This document shows, piece by piece, positions 16,388-25,970 of a stretch of DNA of 64,000 nucleotides (position 1 is the stretch's first letter; each line of letters opens with the position of its first letter). The notes beneath the pieces are model-generated. The model did no database searches. It saw nothing but the letters and a program-made list of their open reading frames with translations, and was not told where the DNA came from. The translations under genes were made by a program, and so were the position numbers. The DNA comes from Candidatus Goldiibacteriota bacterium HGW-Goldbacteria-1 (GTDB taxonomy: Bacteria > Oederibacteriota > PGYV01). The stretch lies in assembly GCA_002839855.1 (NCBI GenBank), contig PGYV01000005.1, positions 143,824 through 207,823 of the forward strand. The letters run 5' to 3'.

Positions 16388-19300
16388 CTACTTCATTGGT
16401 TCTGCGGGGAGTTCTACTTTAGCTATTTCTTTGGTCCTTGGGTCAAGGACATATATATTCCCGTTCACATCAACATCCATGGATGAAGGGTTAACAAAAG
16501 ACATGTTATCCCCTCTCATCTCCACTGTCCTTGCTTTCTTTCCATCAAGCGTGATAAAAAGTATGTTCTTCGTGGACTGGATGGATATTGCCATAAACGG
16601 CTCCGGAGTGTTTTCAAATATCTCTATCTGCGGCCCGTGAATTGTGGAAGCAGTTCCAATTTCAAAAGACCTTATATATTTCATATCAGGGCTGAATACC
16701 TGTACCCTTCTGTTTATGGTATCCAGAACATACCTGTTTCCCTTTGAATCAAAGGTTACATAACACGGCTGCGACATCTGCCCGCACGACCCGCCTGTGG
16801 ATGTGGCGTAATAGCCCATTGGCTGCCCATTACTGCCAAAGAACACCAGCAGGTTCTTTCCCGGAGAAGACACAGCAAACGTGCTGTTATCTTTTGAAAG
16901 GGCTATGCTTCTTGCGCCGTGAACAAAAGAATTAAATACTATAGTCTTTTTCTCGTTACCGTCAAAATCAAACTGCCTTATGGTGTCTTTATTGACATCC
17001 ATAACATACAGCATGCCCGCCTGCTGATCCAGTTCCATATAAGCATGCTCTTTAAGGTCCTGCGGCCTGTCATCCACATCCCCAAAAACACCTTTTTTTG
17101 TCGCCATAGATATGGTTTTTTTAAGTTTGTAAATATCCGCCTGCTTCTCAAGAATATAAACCTTGTATGCCATTCCGTCCGCTATGAACATCCTATTGCC
17201 GTCCAAAGAAACAGCAATATCGCTTGGCGTGTCAAATTCCGCTTCACATTTTATTTTTGTAACCTTAGCCTCTCTAAGAGGTATTGGCGCTTTGTAATCT
17301 GTGTTTTTGCAGATACCAGAAAAATTATCTATAGGCTTGTATTCAAAACCGGGTGATACCTGCTGATCCCCGCTTTGAACGCTTACCTGAGCGAAAGCTG
17401 AAAAAATATTTGATTTTTTGCCGTCTGCCGCTGCAATTTTTGCCGCCGTTTTTCTTCTTGGTTCATGCCGCGCAAATGAAGGCGAGTAAAGTTTTCCCCT
17501 GACAACAGGTGTTTTTACGGGGCCGCGTTCAACCGCATACTGTGTGCTTCCTGTATTCCAGTATTCCCTGAATGCGGCGTAATACTGTTCATCAGAGAAA
17601 TCATAGACAAATAATATCTGCCTGTGCATCTCGTTGTATAGTATCTTGCCGTCTTTTACAAGGTTGTCTATTCCCGGTTTCATGGCCGCTGTGGACGCAG
17701 ATAAAATAACCGCCTTGCCTTTAAGTTCATCCCTGTTTAAAACAGCTTCAAACACTTCAGGGTCCATCCTTTCAAACCTTGCTCTAAAGCCATACAGTTC
17801 CGAAAGCAGGTTTAACATATGAAATTCCTTTGAGACAAGGACAATACTCTTCTTTTTACCGTCTTCAAGTATGTACCTTACCGCAACCGCTTCCGCGGTG
17901 TAAGGAAATACTTTCGGCATGTAAATGTAAAATTTATACGCGCTGGAAGCTATTATCCCTGCCATCACCGTAATAAGAATACCTTTATAAATCTTCGCCC
18001 CATTTTTGCCCTTTGACACGGCAGCTGCCAGCCTTGTAATACCTACCGCCGCAAGAATAGCAAGCATAGGCGAAAGGAAAATAAGCCTTGTATTCGGCGG
18101 ATAGCTGTACTGCACAATAGCCCCGATAAAAAATACAAGCACTGCGTAACCTACAAGCAAAAACCTTGCGCGCCAGTCCCTGAAAAAAGCCACTACTGCC
18201 CAAGTAAGCCCGGCAAAGATTCCAAAAGCGCTTACCAAATCGGCCGTCCTGCCTGGAACATAATGAGACATTAACTCCCTGTATATAAACGCAAAGAACG
18301 CATGAAAGTAATTCATTATAAGGAACAACGGCCTGTCCGCAGGGTTTGAAATTTCGCTTCCTGTGACAAACGACTGCATGGTTAGATGGTCAACAAACTT
18401 CGGATTGATTACAATAAATATTATCGTCCCAAGAAACAAAAGAATTCCGGGTATTATTCTGTTCCACGAATACTGCCTTCTTAAAGGATGAAAGAACCAG
18501 TAAATGACCCCTAACACCGGTACAAGCCTGCCCGAATAAAAAGAATAACATCCCATACCTATTACCGCTGCAGCCACAAATGTCCAGAAATGTGAATTTC
18601 TGCGTATGGCAAGTTCAAGAAATAATATCCCCGCCACAAGGGGCATAATTGAATGGATGTTATTATGCGACAAATGCGCGAAAGCAAGAATCGGCAGTGC
18701 AAAAGCAAAAGCCACTGATGCCACCGCGGCTGTAGATTTATTAAAAACCATCCTTGTCCACAGATAAAGCGGAATAATACTGACGGCCGGTATTAACGCA
18801 GTGCTTAGCTTCCATCCAAAAAAAGGATTGATATGCATAAATAAAGACTGATACACCGAACTCCATACCGGATGATAGCCGTAAACCCCGTCTTCATAAA
18901 GCATTTTAGGCAGCGTGGAACCTTTTATCATTCCCTTTGCGTATTCATAAAACGCGTATTCATCGCCGATAAAAGAGTATCTCCATGATTTCCAGTCAAA
19001 CATATATACCACAAGCATTACAGCGGCAAAAATTAAAAGCCTGCCGAATTCTTTTGCGTCAGGAAAAGCGTTCGCGTCGCTGACCGGTTCGTTTTTCAGG
19101 TCAAGCGCGGCAAAATATAAACCGCTGATAATAAGAAGCGCGAAGAACAGGATATTCTGCGCCATATAATGCTTATTATTAAGGAACAGCCATACAAGTA
19201 TTCCGTATCCCACAAGCACCAGAGGTATTGTTATTCCAATTTTAAAACCTGCCTGCTTTTCCGCTGTACGTTTTTCATCTGCGGGAAGCTGTTTAAGAAA

Positions 19301-19693
19301 CCATGCAGCGCACAGAATAAAAATTAAAAAATTAACAGTAAAATACGGCGGAAGCGCAAGGTCAAAACGCGCCACACGTACATATTCAAACGGCAGTAAA
19401 ATAAATGCATAAAAAGCCGCAAGCGGCTGGGTTATCCAGGAAAAACCAGCCATCGCCATAAATACGGCCGCGCCGATTAATGCCAGCAATACCATTTTTG
19501 TCTTTTTTCCAAGTTTTGCCGCAGCTTTAAAAGGAAAAGAAATAACGGCAAAGAGGAATTTAAACAGCTTTATAAATAAATTCGTTTTTTTGGGCGGTTC
19601 AGAAATTGCGATAACCGGTTCTATAACAGGTTTGACTTTCTTTTTACGTTTAACCGAAACAGGCTTACCCGTTTTAGTTGCCTTTTTTTTCAT
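16388..19693 (-). CDS. Giant polytopic GT-C glycosyltransferase fused to a C-terminal beta-propeller
   Basis: An 1101-residue protein. A Lys/Pro-rich cytoplasmic tail (1-65) precedes about a dozen TM helices. The catalytic-type first-loop motif FIGDEYAFYEYAKG (Asp244/Glu245) matches PMT/ArnT-like enzymes. Residues ~600-720 form a soluble domain, and ~820-1101 contain repeated blades such as PSDIAVSLDGNRMFIAD, GMLYVMDVNKDTIRQFD and NGNIYVLDPRTKEIAKV, typical of an NHL/six-bladed propeller. The propeller would be extracytoplasmic. GGAGG precedes ATG 19693, and it is a single-gene unit. Substrate and acceptor are unknown. Confidence 0.8.
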   Translation of the reverse strand: MKKKATKTGKPVSVKRKKKVKPVIEPVIAISEPPKKTNLFIKLFKFLFAVISFPFKAAAKLGKKTKMVLLALIGAAVFMAMAGFSWITQPLAAFYAFILLPFEYVRVARFDLALPPYFTVNFLIFILCAAWFLKQLPADEKRTAEKQAGFKIGITIPLVLVGYGILVWLFLNNKHYMAQNILFFALLIISGLYFAALDLKNEPVSDANAFPDAKEFGRLLIFAAVMLVVYMFDWKSWRYSFIGDEYAFYEYAKGMIKGSTLPKMLYEDGVYGYHPVWSSVYQSLFMHINPFFGWKLSTALIPAVSIIPLYLWTRMVFNKSTAAVASVAFAFALPILAFAHLSHNNIHSIMPLVAGILFLELAIRRNSHFWTFVAAAVIGMGCYSFYSGRLVPVLGVIYWFFHPLRRQYSWNRIIPGILLFLGTIIFIVINPKFVDHLTMQSFVTGSEISNPADRPLFLIMNYFHAFFAFIYRELMSHYVPGRTADLVSAFGIFAGLTWAVVAFFRDWRARFLLVGYAVLVFFIGAIVQYSYPPNTRLIFLSPMLAILAAVGITRLAAAVSKGKNGAKIYKGILITVMAGIIASSAYKFYIYMPKVFPYTAEAVAVRYILEDGKKKSIVLVSKEFHMLNLLSELYGFRARFERMDPEVFEAVLNRDELKGKAVILSASTAAMKPGIDNLVKDGKILYNEMHRQILFVYDFSDEQYYAAFREYWNTGSTQYAVERGPVKTPVVRGKLYSPSFARHEPRRKTAAKIAAADGKKSNIFSAFAQVSVQSGDQQVSPGFEYKPIDNFSGICKNTDYKAPIPLREAKVTKIKCEAEFDTPSDIAVSLDGNRMFIADGMAYKVYILEKQADIYKLKKTISMATKKGVFGDVDDRPQDLKEHAYMELDQQAGMLYVMDVNKDTIRQFDFDGNEKKTIVFNSFVHGARSIALSKDNSTFAVSSPGKNLLVFFGSNGQPMGYYATSTGGSCGQMSQPCYVTFDSKGNRYVLDTINRRVQVFSPDMKYIRSFEIGTASTIHGPQIEIFENTPEPFMAISIQSTKNILFITLDGKKARTVEMRGDNMSFVNPSSMDVDVNGNIYVLDPRTKEIAKVELPAEPMK

Positions 19694-19737
19694 TTTTTCC
19701 CTCCGGAATATTAAAAATCTTCCCTTAAACTGCTGAA

Positions 19738-19743
19738 ATTATA
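19738..19743 (-). promoter_or_regulatory. Probable -10 box for the 1101-residue glycosyltransferase gene
   Basis: Minus-strand TATAAT preceded by TGT, 45 bases from the ATG. No good -35 box is visible at the expected distance, so the promoter may be of weak or extended type. Confidence 0.4.
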
Positions 19744-19838
19744 ACAAAAAAACACTATGTTATAAAGGAATATCTGTCCTATGACTTATATTTTAAAAAA
19801 CAAGAGCCCGGCATAACCTGTTATATTTGTGATGTGAA

Positions 19839-20543
19839 TTAAATCTTGCCCGGTATATATTCCAGAAGTTCCATTGTATATGTTTCCGTATCCGAATACA
19901 TAAGCCCCACACCTTCGCCATACCAGGTTTCCTCTTTGAATATCTTGCCGTCCCCCCTGTCAATTTCGCTCTTTATGATATATACATGTACAGGCTTGCC
20001 CGCCAATAAAACGTCCGCCTGTGAATCAACCATAAATTTAGTTTTGCTCTGTACTTTTATGGGAAAAAGCCCCAGCAGTTTTACGACACCGGTGGATATT
20101 TCCGTCCACGCCTCCCCTATCTTTGGCGGGAACTTAAGGTAATGAATTTCAGGCTGAAGTTCAACATCAAGAAATATAAAACTGAAAACCGGAAATTTTA
20201 AATTCTTTATATACGCGCCATCCTTGTCAAACCTTACAAGATTGCCTTTATTTTCCAGCGGCACGCCATAAAAATAATAGTTTTTGCCGTTTTCAGCTTT
20301 GGTATATTCAATCAAGCCCGTTACATTTAACACCTGCGACGGATTATCCTTATGCATTATTCTGAACTGCCATCTATCTTTCTGGCTTAACGGAGACAAA
20401 CACTGCCAGTCTTTCGCGCCGGCGGAAGTGTGCGCGCAGCCTGTAAGCATGGTTGTCTTTAAATACCCAAAAGCGGGGTCTGCCGCATTAACGGCGGAGC
20501 ATGCAGAAAACACAATTAAAATAAAAACAATTATTTTTTTCAT
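19839..20543 (-). CDS. Exported protein of unknown function in the ior operon
   Basis: About 234 residues. Start ATG 20543 overlaps the iorA stop as ATGA. The first ~20 residues are a signal peptide (KKIIVFILIVFSACSAVNAA); a Cys lies inside the hydrophobic part but the context is not a clean lipobox. The mature part is beta-rich with no family I recognise (YYFYGVPLENKGNLVRF, KFPPKIGEAWTEI, ETWYGEGVGLMYSDTETY). The last motif resembles repeats of secreted proteins that report unit-like values (GEGVGL), known in several uncharacterised periplasmic proteins. Coupling to iorA may be just operon read-through. Confidence 0.7.
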   Translation of the reverse strand: MKKIIVFILIVFSACSAVNAADPAFGYLKTTMLTGCAHTSAGAKDWQCLSPLSQKDRWQFRIMHKDNPSQVLNVTGLIEYTKAENGKNYYFYGVPLENKGNLVRFDKDGAYIKNLKFPVFSFIFLDVELQPEIHYLKFPPKIGEAWTEISTGVVKLLGLFPIKVQSKTKFMVDSQADVLLAGKPVHVYIIKSEIDRGDGKIFKEETWYGEGVGLMYSDTETYTMELLEYIPGKI

Positions 20544-22078
20544 TTTATAAGCGCGCACGGGCGCCTTGCGATAATTACTTTCACGCCTTTCCTTTTGATA
20601 AAATCATTAATCAGCACCCGAAGGTCTGCCACTTTAAGAGGGTCAATGACCGCAATATGTTCAACGCCTATTGCCGATAAAAGTTTTTCAAAATCAACAG
20701 CATAACTGTCCGCGCCTTTTATTGTCTTCCCCGTTCCCGGATGCGGCTGCCTTCCTGTCATCGCTGTCGTGCGGTTATCCAGAATTATGTTCAGCGTATC
20801 AGCGCCGTTATAGACCTGGTTAATTACAGCGGTCACTCCGGAATGCATAAATGTGGAATCGCCGATTACCGCCACAACTTTTTCCGGCGATTCGCCGGCT
20901 TTCTGCGCGCCATAAGCGTGGCTTAACCCGCTGCCCATATCTATGCATGTATGAAGCGACGAAAAAGGCGGAAGCGCGCCAAGTGTATAACACCCTATAT
21001 CGCCCATTACTATAAGGTTCATCTCGTTTAACACTTTAAACACACCTCTGTGGCCGCAGTCCGCGCATAAAGACGGAGGCCTTGGCGGAACAGCAGAAGC
21101 TGTTTTAGGGTGTTCTTTTTTGTAAAAACTGTCTCTTATTATATCCGGATCAAGTTCGCCTATTAAAGGGAAGATACTTTTGCCTTCCAGATTTATACCC
21201 TGTGCTTTTAAATAATCCTCTATATAGGGCTCCAGTTCTTCAAGCACATATACCTTTTTAACTTTTGACACAAAATCTTTTATCCGTTCTATTGGCAGCG
21301 GGTTTAATAATCCGATTTTAAAGAGTGACTTGCCCGGAAAAACCTCTTTAGCATATTCATAACACACGCCCGAAGTTATAAAACCGATATCCGTATCGCC
21401 CATTTCCACCTTATTTAAGTCCGTCGTTTCGGCAAACTGTTTCATCTTATTATAGCGGTCTATTAAAACCACCCTGCGTTTTTTTGCATTCAACGGCATC
21501 ATCACGTATTTATCCCACGGGACAGATATGGGTTTCTTTTTCTTTTCAGGTTTTAAACTTTCATCAATTTCCACAACTCCCCTTGCGTGGGCTATCCTTG
21601 TGGTAAAACGGAACAGCACCGGCACGTCAAATTCCTCGCTTAAATCATACGCTTTAATCATAAAATCCCTGGCTTCCTCTGATGATGAAGGCTCTATAAC
21701 CGGCGCGTACGCGAATTTACCAAGAATCCTGTTGTCCTGTTCGTTCTGCGAACTGTGCATGCCCGGGTCGTCGGCGTTTGCAATTACAAGGCCGCCGTTT
21801 ATGCCGGTATAAGCAAGGGTCATAAAAGCGTCAAGCGCGACATTAAGCCCCACGTGTTTCATTGTGACAAGCGCCCTTACGCCGCCTAACGAAGCGCCGG
21901 TTGCGGCTTCAAGCGCCACTTTTTCATTTATTGACCATTCCGCGTAAACGTCATATTCCGAAAATGCTTCCATTATTTCCGTGGACGGCGTTCCCGGATA
22001 TCCAAAACCGCACGAAACGCCCGCTTCAAAAGCGCCGCGCGCTATTGCTTCATCGCCTGACATAAGTAACTTTTTCAA
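20540..22078 (-). CDS. iorA: Indolepyruvate:ferredoxin oxidoreductase alpha subunit, lacking the ferredoxin domain
   Basis: About 512 residues. Oxidatively decarboxylates aryl pyruvates (from Trp, Phe, Tyr) to aryl-acetyl-CoA with TPP and ferredoxin. Seen: pyruvate-ferredoxin domain (GYPGTPSTEIMEAF, DDPGMHSSQNEQDNR), CADCGHRG, and a TPP domain (GDSTFMHSGVTAVINQ, TTAMTGRQPHPGTG). It ends at IIARRPCALIK; family members normally continue with a C-terminal two-[4Fe-4S] domain (total ~590-620), which is absent here. Start: TTG 22078 with AGGAG five bases upstream, giving the usual KKLLMSGDEAIARGA beginning. Electron exit must use another carrier or subunit. Confidence 0.9.
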   Translation of the reverse strand: MKKLLMSGDEAIARGAFEAGVSCGFGYPGTPSTEIMEAFSEYDVYAEWSINEKVALEAATGASLGGVRALVTMKHVGLNVALDAFMTLAYTGINGGLVIANADDPGMHSSQNEQDNRILGKFAYAPVIEPSSSEEARDFMIKAYDLSEEFDVPVLFRFTTRIAHARGVVEIDESLKPEKKKKPISVPWDKYVMMPLNAKKRRVVLIDRYNKMKQFAETTDLNKVEMGDTDIGFITSGVCYEYAKEVFPGKSLFKIGLLNPLPIERIKDFVSKVKKVYVLEELEPYIEDYLKAQGINLEGKSIFPLIGELDPDIIRDSFYKKEHPKTASAVPPRPPSLCADCGHRGVFKVLNEMNLIVMGDIGCYTLGALPPFSSLHTCIDMGSGLSHAYGAQKAGESPEKVVAVIGDSTFMHSGVTAVINQVYNGADTLNIILDNRTTAMTGRQPHPGTGKTIKGADSYAVDFEKLLSAIGVEHIAVIDPLKVADLRVLINDFIKRKGVKVIIARRPCALIK

Positions 22079-22147
22079 TTTTTCTCCTGAATTTATAATC
22101 ACCTGACAGCTTTAGTTTAGCCTTAAGCCGCCAAAACACCTTTATGA

Positions 22148-22579
22148 TTAAATATTTTTTATCTCTTTTCCCTGTAAAATCTTAATTTTTTTATCTGTAA
22201 GCGCTTCAATTCCAAGGTCTATATTATCCACCCTGAAAACCATTAAAGCGTTATTGCCCTTTTTTTCCACAAAAGCGTACATGTATTCTATATTAACCCC
22301 GGACTCTTTAAATACCGCAAGCACGCCGGCAAGTCCGCCCGGCCGGTCAGGCACTTCCACAGCTATTATTTCCGTGGTCTTAACCACAATGTTATTCTTT
22401 TTAAGGGCGTCCATCGCTTTTTCATTATCATTAACAATCATCCTTAACACGCCAAAATCCGCGGTTTCCGCAAGTGACAGCGCGCGTATGTTTATCTTCG
22501 CGTCTGCCAGTGTATCCATCACGTCAAAAAGCCTGCCTTTTTCATTGGAAAGAAAAACGGAAAGCTGAACTATTTTCAT
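22148..22579 (-). CDS. Tandem ACT-domain protein
   Basis: A 143-residue protein made of two ACT domains (residues ~1-65 and ~70-140; second begins IIAVEVPDRPGGLAGVL). ACT domains bind amino acids and this type is routinely encoded between paaK and iorA in amino-acid-fermenting bacteria, where it probably senses an aromatic amino acid; the effector is not known here. GGGAGG precedes the ATG. Confidence 0.88.
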   Translation of the reverse strand: MKIVQLSVFLSNEKGRLFDVMDTLADAKINIRALSLAETADFGVLRMIVNDNEKAMDALKKNNIVVKTTEIIAVEVPDRPGGLAGVLAVFKESGVNIEYMYAFVEKKGNNALMVFRVDNIDLGIEALTDKKIKILQGKEIKNI

Positions 22580-22592
22580 GATAACCTCCCCA

Positions 22593-23900
22593 TTATAGGT
22601 TCCTCTTATCTATTATGCGTTTTGCCTTGCCTTCGCTTCTGGCAATTGTCTTTGGCTCCATCAGTTTCACTTTCACGCTGACGCCAAGGACAGAATGAAT
22701 TTCGTGCGCGATATCTTTTTCAGTCTGTTCAAGGACCTTTATTTCATCGCTGAACATGCTTTCATTTACTTCCACCTGAACTTCCAGCCTGTCCATACCG
22801 TGCTCCGGCCTGTCCACAATAATCTGATAGTGCGGTTCCACGCCTTTAAACTTCATTATTACCATCTCTATTTCTGACGGGAACACGTTAACGCCCCTTA
22901 TTATAAGCATGTCATCAGTCCTGCCGCTTACCCTTTCCATCCTTATAAGTCCGCGCCCGCATTTGCATGGTTCGGGAATTAATCTTGTTATATCCCGCGT
23001 GCGGTATCTTAAAAGCGGAATCGCTTCTTTTGTGATGGTGGTAAAAACAAGTTCGCCTTTCTCGCCCGGCTTTACCGGTTCGCCGGTTTCCGGATTTATT
23101 ATCTCCGGTATAAAATGATCTTCATAAACGTGAAGCCCGTGTTTTTGCAGGCATTCATTTGCAACGCCCGGCCCTATTATTTCGCTTAAACCATAAATAT
23201 CAACAGCGTCAATTCCCCACGCTTCTTCTATTTCTTTTCTCATATTTTCCGACCACGGCTCCGCGCCGAATATGCCGGCTTTTAATTTTATGTCTTTTCT
23301 TGATATTTCCGGCGTTTCTTTTAATGTCTCGGCAAGGTTTAAAGCGTAAGAAGGAGTGCAGGTAAGAATTGTGGAGCCAAAGTCCTTCATTATCTTTAAC
23401 TGCCTCTGCGAGTTTCCTCCGGAAACAGGAATCACGGTCGCGCCAAGTTTTTCCGCGCCATAATGAACGCCAAGGCCGCCTGTAAAAAGCCCGTAGCCAT
23501 AAGCGTTATGTATCATATCACCGGGCGTGCCGCCTGCCATGGCAATTGACCTTGCCATCACGGTTGCCCAGACATCTATATCGTTTTTTGTGTAGCCGAC
23601 AACGGTCATTTTACCCGTGGTGCCGGAAGACGCGTGTATTCTTACCACGTCTTTTTGCGGCGCGGAAAACATGCCATAAGGATAGTCGTTATCCCGCAGG
23701 TCATTCTTATAAGTAAAAGGCAGCCTTACTATGTCATCAACGCTTTTTATATCCGAAGGTTTTACCCCAAGGTCATCCATTTTTTTCTTATAAAATTTGT
23801 TATTATTGTAAACCCGCTCTACAGTCTTAATAAGCCTTTCAGACTGAAGCGCTTTAAGCTGGTCTCTTGAATATGACTCTTCCGCGGAATAATAGTTCAT
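22593..23900 (-). CDS. paaK: Phenylacetate-CoA ligase (AMP-forming)
   Basis: A 435-residue adenylate-forming enzyme: [16 protein letters not shown] (P-loop), [31 protein letters not shown] and the C-terminal KAKRIIDKR match PaaK. It joins phenylacetate (or another aryl acetate) to CoA, or with ior genes may run in the direction that captures energy as ATP from aryl-acetyl-CoA. Start ATG 23900 overlaps the iorB stop (ATGA). Between iorB and the ACT gene, in the standard aromatic amino-acid fermentation arrangement. Confidence 0.93.
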   Translation of the reverse strand: MNYYSAEESYSRDQLKALQSERLIKTVERVYNNNKFYKKKMDDLGVKPSDIKSVDDIVRLPFTYKNDLRDNDYPYGMFSAPQKDVVRIHASSGTTGKMTVVGYTKNDIDVWATVMARSIAMAGGTPGDMIHNAYGYGLFTGGLGVHYGAEKLGATVIPVSGGNSQRQLKIMKDFGSTILTCTPSYALNLAETLKETPEISRKDIKLKAGIFGAEPWSENMRKEIEEAWGIDAVDIYGLSEIIGPGVANECLQKHGLHVYEDHFIPEIINPETGEPVKPGEKGELVFTTITKEAIPLLRYRTRDITRLIPEPCKCGRGLIRMERVSGRTDDMLIIRGVNVFPSEIEMVIMKFKGVEPHYQIIVDRPEHGMDRLEVQVEVNESMFSDEIKVLEQTEKDIAHEIHSVLGVSVKVKLMEPKTIARSEGKAKRIIDKRNL

Positions 23901-24466
23901 TTAACTGACTCCTTTCCTTTTAAAAACGCCTTTACATTTTCATCCGTATATTTGCCGACGCGTTTTGTAAACGCCTCCCTGAAATCATTTTCGTTAAAAT
24001 CCAGATAAGCACATAAAGCTCCCGTCATGACGGAACTTACAAATTTTATATTTCCTTCTTCTTTGGCCGCGGCAATCGCGTCAATGTATTTTACATGCTG
24101 ATGTTTAAAAGCGCCCTTAACGTCCGGGTATTCCTGTTTTGTAAACGCGAAGGAAGCGGGTTTAATCTGCTGGGTGTTTACAATTACTTTTGTTTTTGGG
24201 TTGATATAATCCTGCCAGCGCAATATTTCCATCTCTTCAAAAGACGCAATAAAATCAACTTCTTCCTTAAGCGGAAGCGGCGAATAGACCTTTTCACCGT
24301 AACGGACAAAACTGTAAACCACGCCGCCGCGCTGGCTCATTCCGTGGATTTCTGATTTTTTTACATCATGGCCCTTTGCAAGCGCCATATCGGAAATAAT
24401 GTCAGAACTGCTTACAATTCCCTGCCCTCCAACACCGACAAGGAGAATATTCGTTATTTTAGCCAA
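23897..24466 (-). CDS. iorB: Indolepyruvate:ferredoxin oxidoreductase beta subunit
   Basis: A 189-residue gamma-type pyruvate-ferredoxin domain protein: [31 protein letters not shown] and [12 protein letters not shown]-like C-terminus match IorB. It partners iorA. Start is TTG 24466 (GGAGG six bases away). First gene of the iorB-paaK-ACT-iorA unit. Confidence 0.93.
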   Translation of the reverse strand: MAKITNILLVGVGGQGIVSSSDIISDMALAKGHDVKKSEIHGMSQRGGVVYSFVRYGEKVYSPLPLKEEVDFIASFEEMEILRWQDYINPKTKVIVNTQQIKPASFAFTKQEYPDVKGAFKHQHVKYIDAIAAAKEEGNIKFVSSVMTGALCAYLDFNENDFREAFTKRVGKYTDENVKAFLKGKESVK

Positions 24467-24498
24467 ATCCTGCCTCCAATAAATTAATAAATGTGATT

Positions 24499-24527
24499 AT
24501 TTTACAACAGGAAAAATGAAATGTAAA
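24499..24527 (-). promoter_or_regulatory. Sigma-70-type promoter of the ior operon
   Basis: Minus-strand TTTACA (24522-24527), 17 bp spacer, TAAAAT (24499-24504), 33 bases before the iorB TTG. Confidence 0.65.
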
Positions 24528-24629
24528 CAATATATGGTGCGGCATCCATTACAAAATCTGTATCCCATAAATAAGAGCAGACGCTTAGAAGCTTGGATGG
24601 TTAGATGCCTGATAAAACCAACTGCAACT

Positions 24630-24656
24630 GCCGCGGGCTAAAGACCCGCGTCTACC
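24630..24656 (-). repeat. GTAG-type REP element, family A
   Basis: Stem CGCGGG/CCCGCG around a 7-base loop, with CTAC at 24652-24655. Confidence 0.75.
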
Positions 24657-24689
24657 ACGACATAATACTAAAATACCAAATCTAAACAA

Positions 24690-24712
24690 CGCACCTTAAA
24701 AGGCGCGGCTAC
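24690..24712 (-). repeat. GTAG-type REP element, family B
   Basis: Stem GCACCTT/AGGCGC-like (imperfect) around TAAA, with CTAC at 24709-24712. Confidence 0.7.
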
Positions 24713-24748
24713 CAAACATTTTGAAACAAAATCGATGAACACTAACGC

Positions 24749-24774
24749 GGGACGCGCAGGAGCACGTCCCCTAC
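24749..24774 (-). repeat. GTAG-type REP element, family C
   Basis: Imperfect stem GGGACGCGC/GCACGTCCC around AGGA, with CTAC at 24771-24774. Confidence 0.7.
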
Positions 24775-24785
24775 AAGATCTAAAC

Positions 24786-24821
24786 CAAGCATCCAAGCAT
24801 CTAACCCTCTAAGCATCCGTA
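24786..24821. repeat. Period-8 degenerate tandem array
   Basis: Four units AAGCATCC, AAGCATCT, AACCCTCT, AAGCATCC in register, ending within ~3 bases of the sugar-kinase stop codon. Confidence 0.65.
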
Positions 24822-24823
24822 CC

Positions 24824-25711
24824 TCAAACCGCCCCTTTTTTCATTGCCGCTTTCGCGCCTTTGGCGTTGGCGAAGGAGGCGATTTCACGCAGTTGTTTTT
24901 CATCCAGACATAACCCTTTTCCCATCTTATCAACCATATAAAGTACGCCTGCCATAAAAGCATCCCCTGCGCCGGTGGTATCAATCGCCTTAACTTTTAC
25001 CCCGGGCGAATGGAAAAACACATCCCCAAACTTAACATAACACCCATTTTTGCCCGCGCTTATAAACACAAGCTGGTTTTCCCTGAATACGCCCTTTATG
25101 CTTTTCTTATCCGGAATTCTGCCAAACAAAAATTTAAGCTCTGTATCGCTTACCTTTATAATATCCGCGTATTTAAAATACCGCTTAATGTGTTTTTTTG
25201 CGGCGTTGTGCCTGCCTTCCCAAAGGTTAAGCCGCACATTAGGGTCATAAGAAACTATTTTACCGTGCTTTTTAGCAAGCGTAATACCTTTTAATGTGGC
25301 AGCACCGCTATTTTTATACATCGTGCTGATAGAACCAAAATGCAGAATAGAACATTTTTTTATGAAACTTTCCTTAACTTCAGAAGGTATTAACATCGTA
25401 TCTGCCGAAGGATTTCCGTAAAAGGTAAAATCCCGCTCCCCTGATTTGTCAAGAAACACAAATACAAGGCCTGTTTTATACCCTTTAATTTTATATATGC
25501 AGGAAACATCCACGTTGTTTGATTTAACAAAACCGGTAAGAAAGCGGCCAAGAAAATCATCGCCCACTTTTGAAATTATCGCGGCATCAGCGCCCCACCG
25601 CGCAAGGTTAACCGCCACATTTGAAGGCGCTCCCCCGGGCCGCAGTATATGCCCTTTGCCTTCAGGGACAAAATCCCCCAGTATCTCGCCTATGCTGATT
25701 ATTTTGGACAT
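24824..25711 (-). CDS. PfkB-family sugar kinase (fructokinase-like)
   Basis: A 295-residue ribokinase-fold enzyme. GGAPSNVAVNLARWGADAA (substrate-binding start), GERDFTFYGNPSAD, and IDTTGAGDAFMAGVL with the catalytic Asp in the GAGDAF anion hole identify PfkB kinases. The GxPSNVA plus RPGGAP beginning most resembles bacterial fructokinases, but ribokinase or adenosine kinase-type specificity cannot be excluded. Single gene; the stop codon touches the octamer array. Confidence 0.88.
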   Translation of the reverse strand: MSKIISIGEILGDFVPEGKGHILRPGGAPSNVAVNLARWGADAAIISKVGDDFLGRFLTGFVKSNNVDVSCIYKIKGYKTGLVFVFLDKSGERDFTFYGNPSADTMLIPSEVKESFIKKCSILHFGSISTMYKNSGAATLKGITLAKKHGKIVSYDPNVRLNLWEGRHNAAKKHIKRYFKYADIIKVSDTELKFLFGRIPDKKSIKGVFRENQLVFISAGKNGCYVKFGDVFFHSPGVKVKAIDTTGAGDAFMAGVLYMVDKMGKGLCLDEKQLREIASFANAKGAKAAMKKGAV

Positions 25712-25824
25712 TAATTATCATCCTTTATATGATTACCGTTCGCAAATATACCAATACGGCGGTTTCTCGGCCATCAATTCCTATCCCATAAACTGTTATC
25801 CCATATCCCATAAATAAAACACGA

Positions 25825-25857
25825 GGGTCGGAAGGTCAGAAGGTCGGATGGTCGAAA
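25825..25857. repeat. Period-8 tandem array (GGTCGGAA type)
   Basis: Four octamer units GGTCGGAA, GGTCAGAA, GGTCGGAT, GGTCGAAA in register in the 258 bp gap between the sugar kinase and ackA. Just before it lie copies of a TATCCCATA word. Confidence 0.65.
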
Positions 25858-25882
25858 GTAAAAACAAATCCAAATCAACTGC

Positions 25883-25906
25883 CGCACCCTAAAGGGATGC
25901 GCCTAC
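25883..25906 (-). repeat. GTAG-type REP element, family B
   Basis: GCACCC/GGGATGC stem (one bulged base) around TAAA, with CTAC at 25903-25906. Confidence 0.65.
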
Positions 25907-25924
25907 CACTTCCAAACCAACCCG

Positions 25925-25970
25925 CCGAGCTTCTAATCCTCCAAGCGTCCAAGCGTCTAACCTTCCAGCT
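25925..25970. repeat. Period-8 degenerate array abutting ackA stop
   Basis: Units such as GAGCTTCT, AATCCTCC, AAGCGTCC, AAGCGTCT, AACCTTCC follow in eight-base register right up to the TAA of ackA. Confidence 0.65.

Larger units (their letters stand above)
24528..24823. other. Repeat-rich intergenic region between iorB promoter and sugar kinase
   Basis: No gene seen. Contains a degenerate octamer array with the words GCTTGGAT/GGTTAGAT near 24580-24610, REP elements of families A (24630), B (24690) and C (24749), and an octamer array (AAGCATCC-type) at 24786-24820 abutting the kinase stop. Confidence 0.7.
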
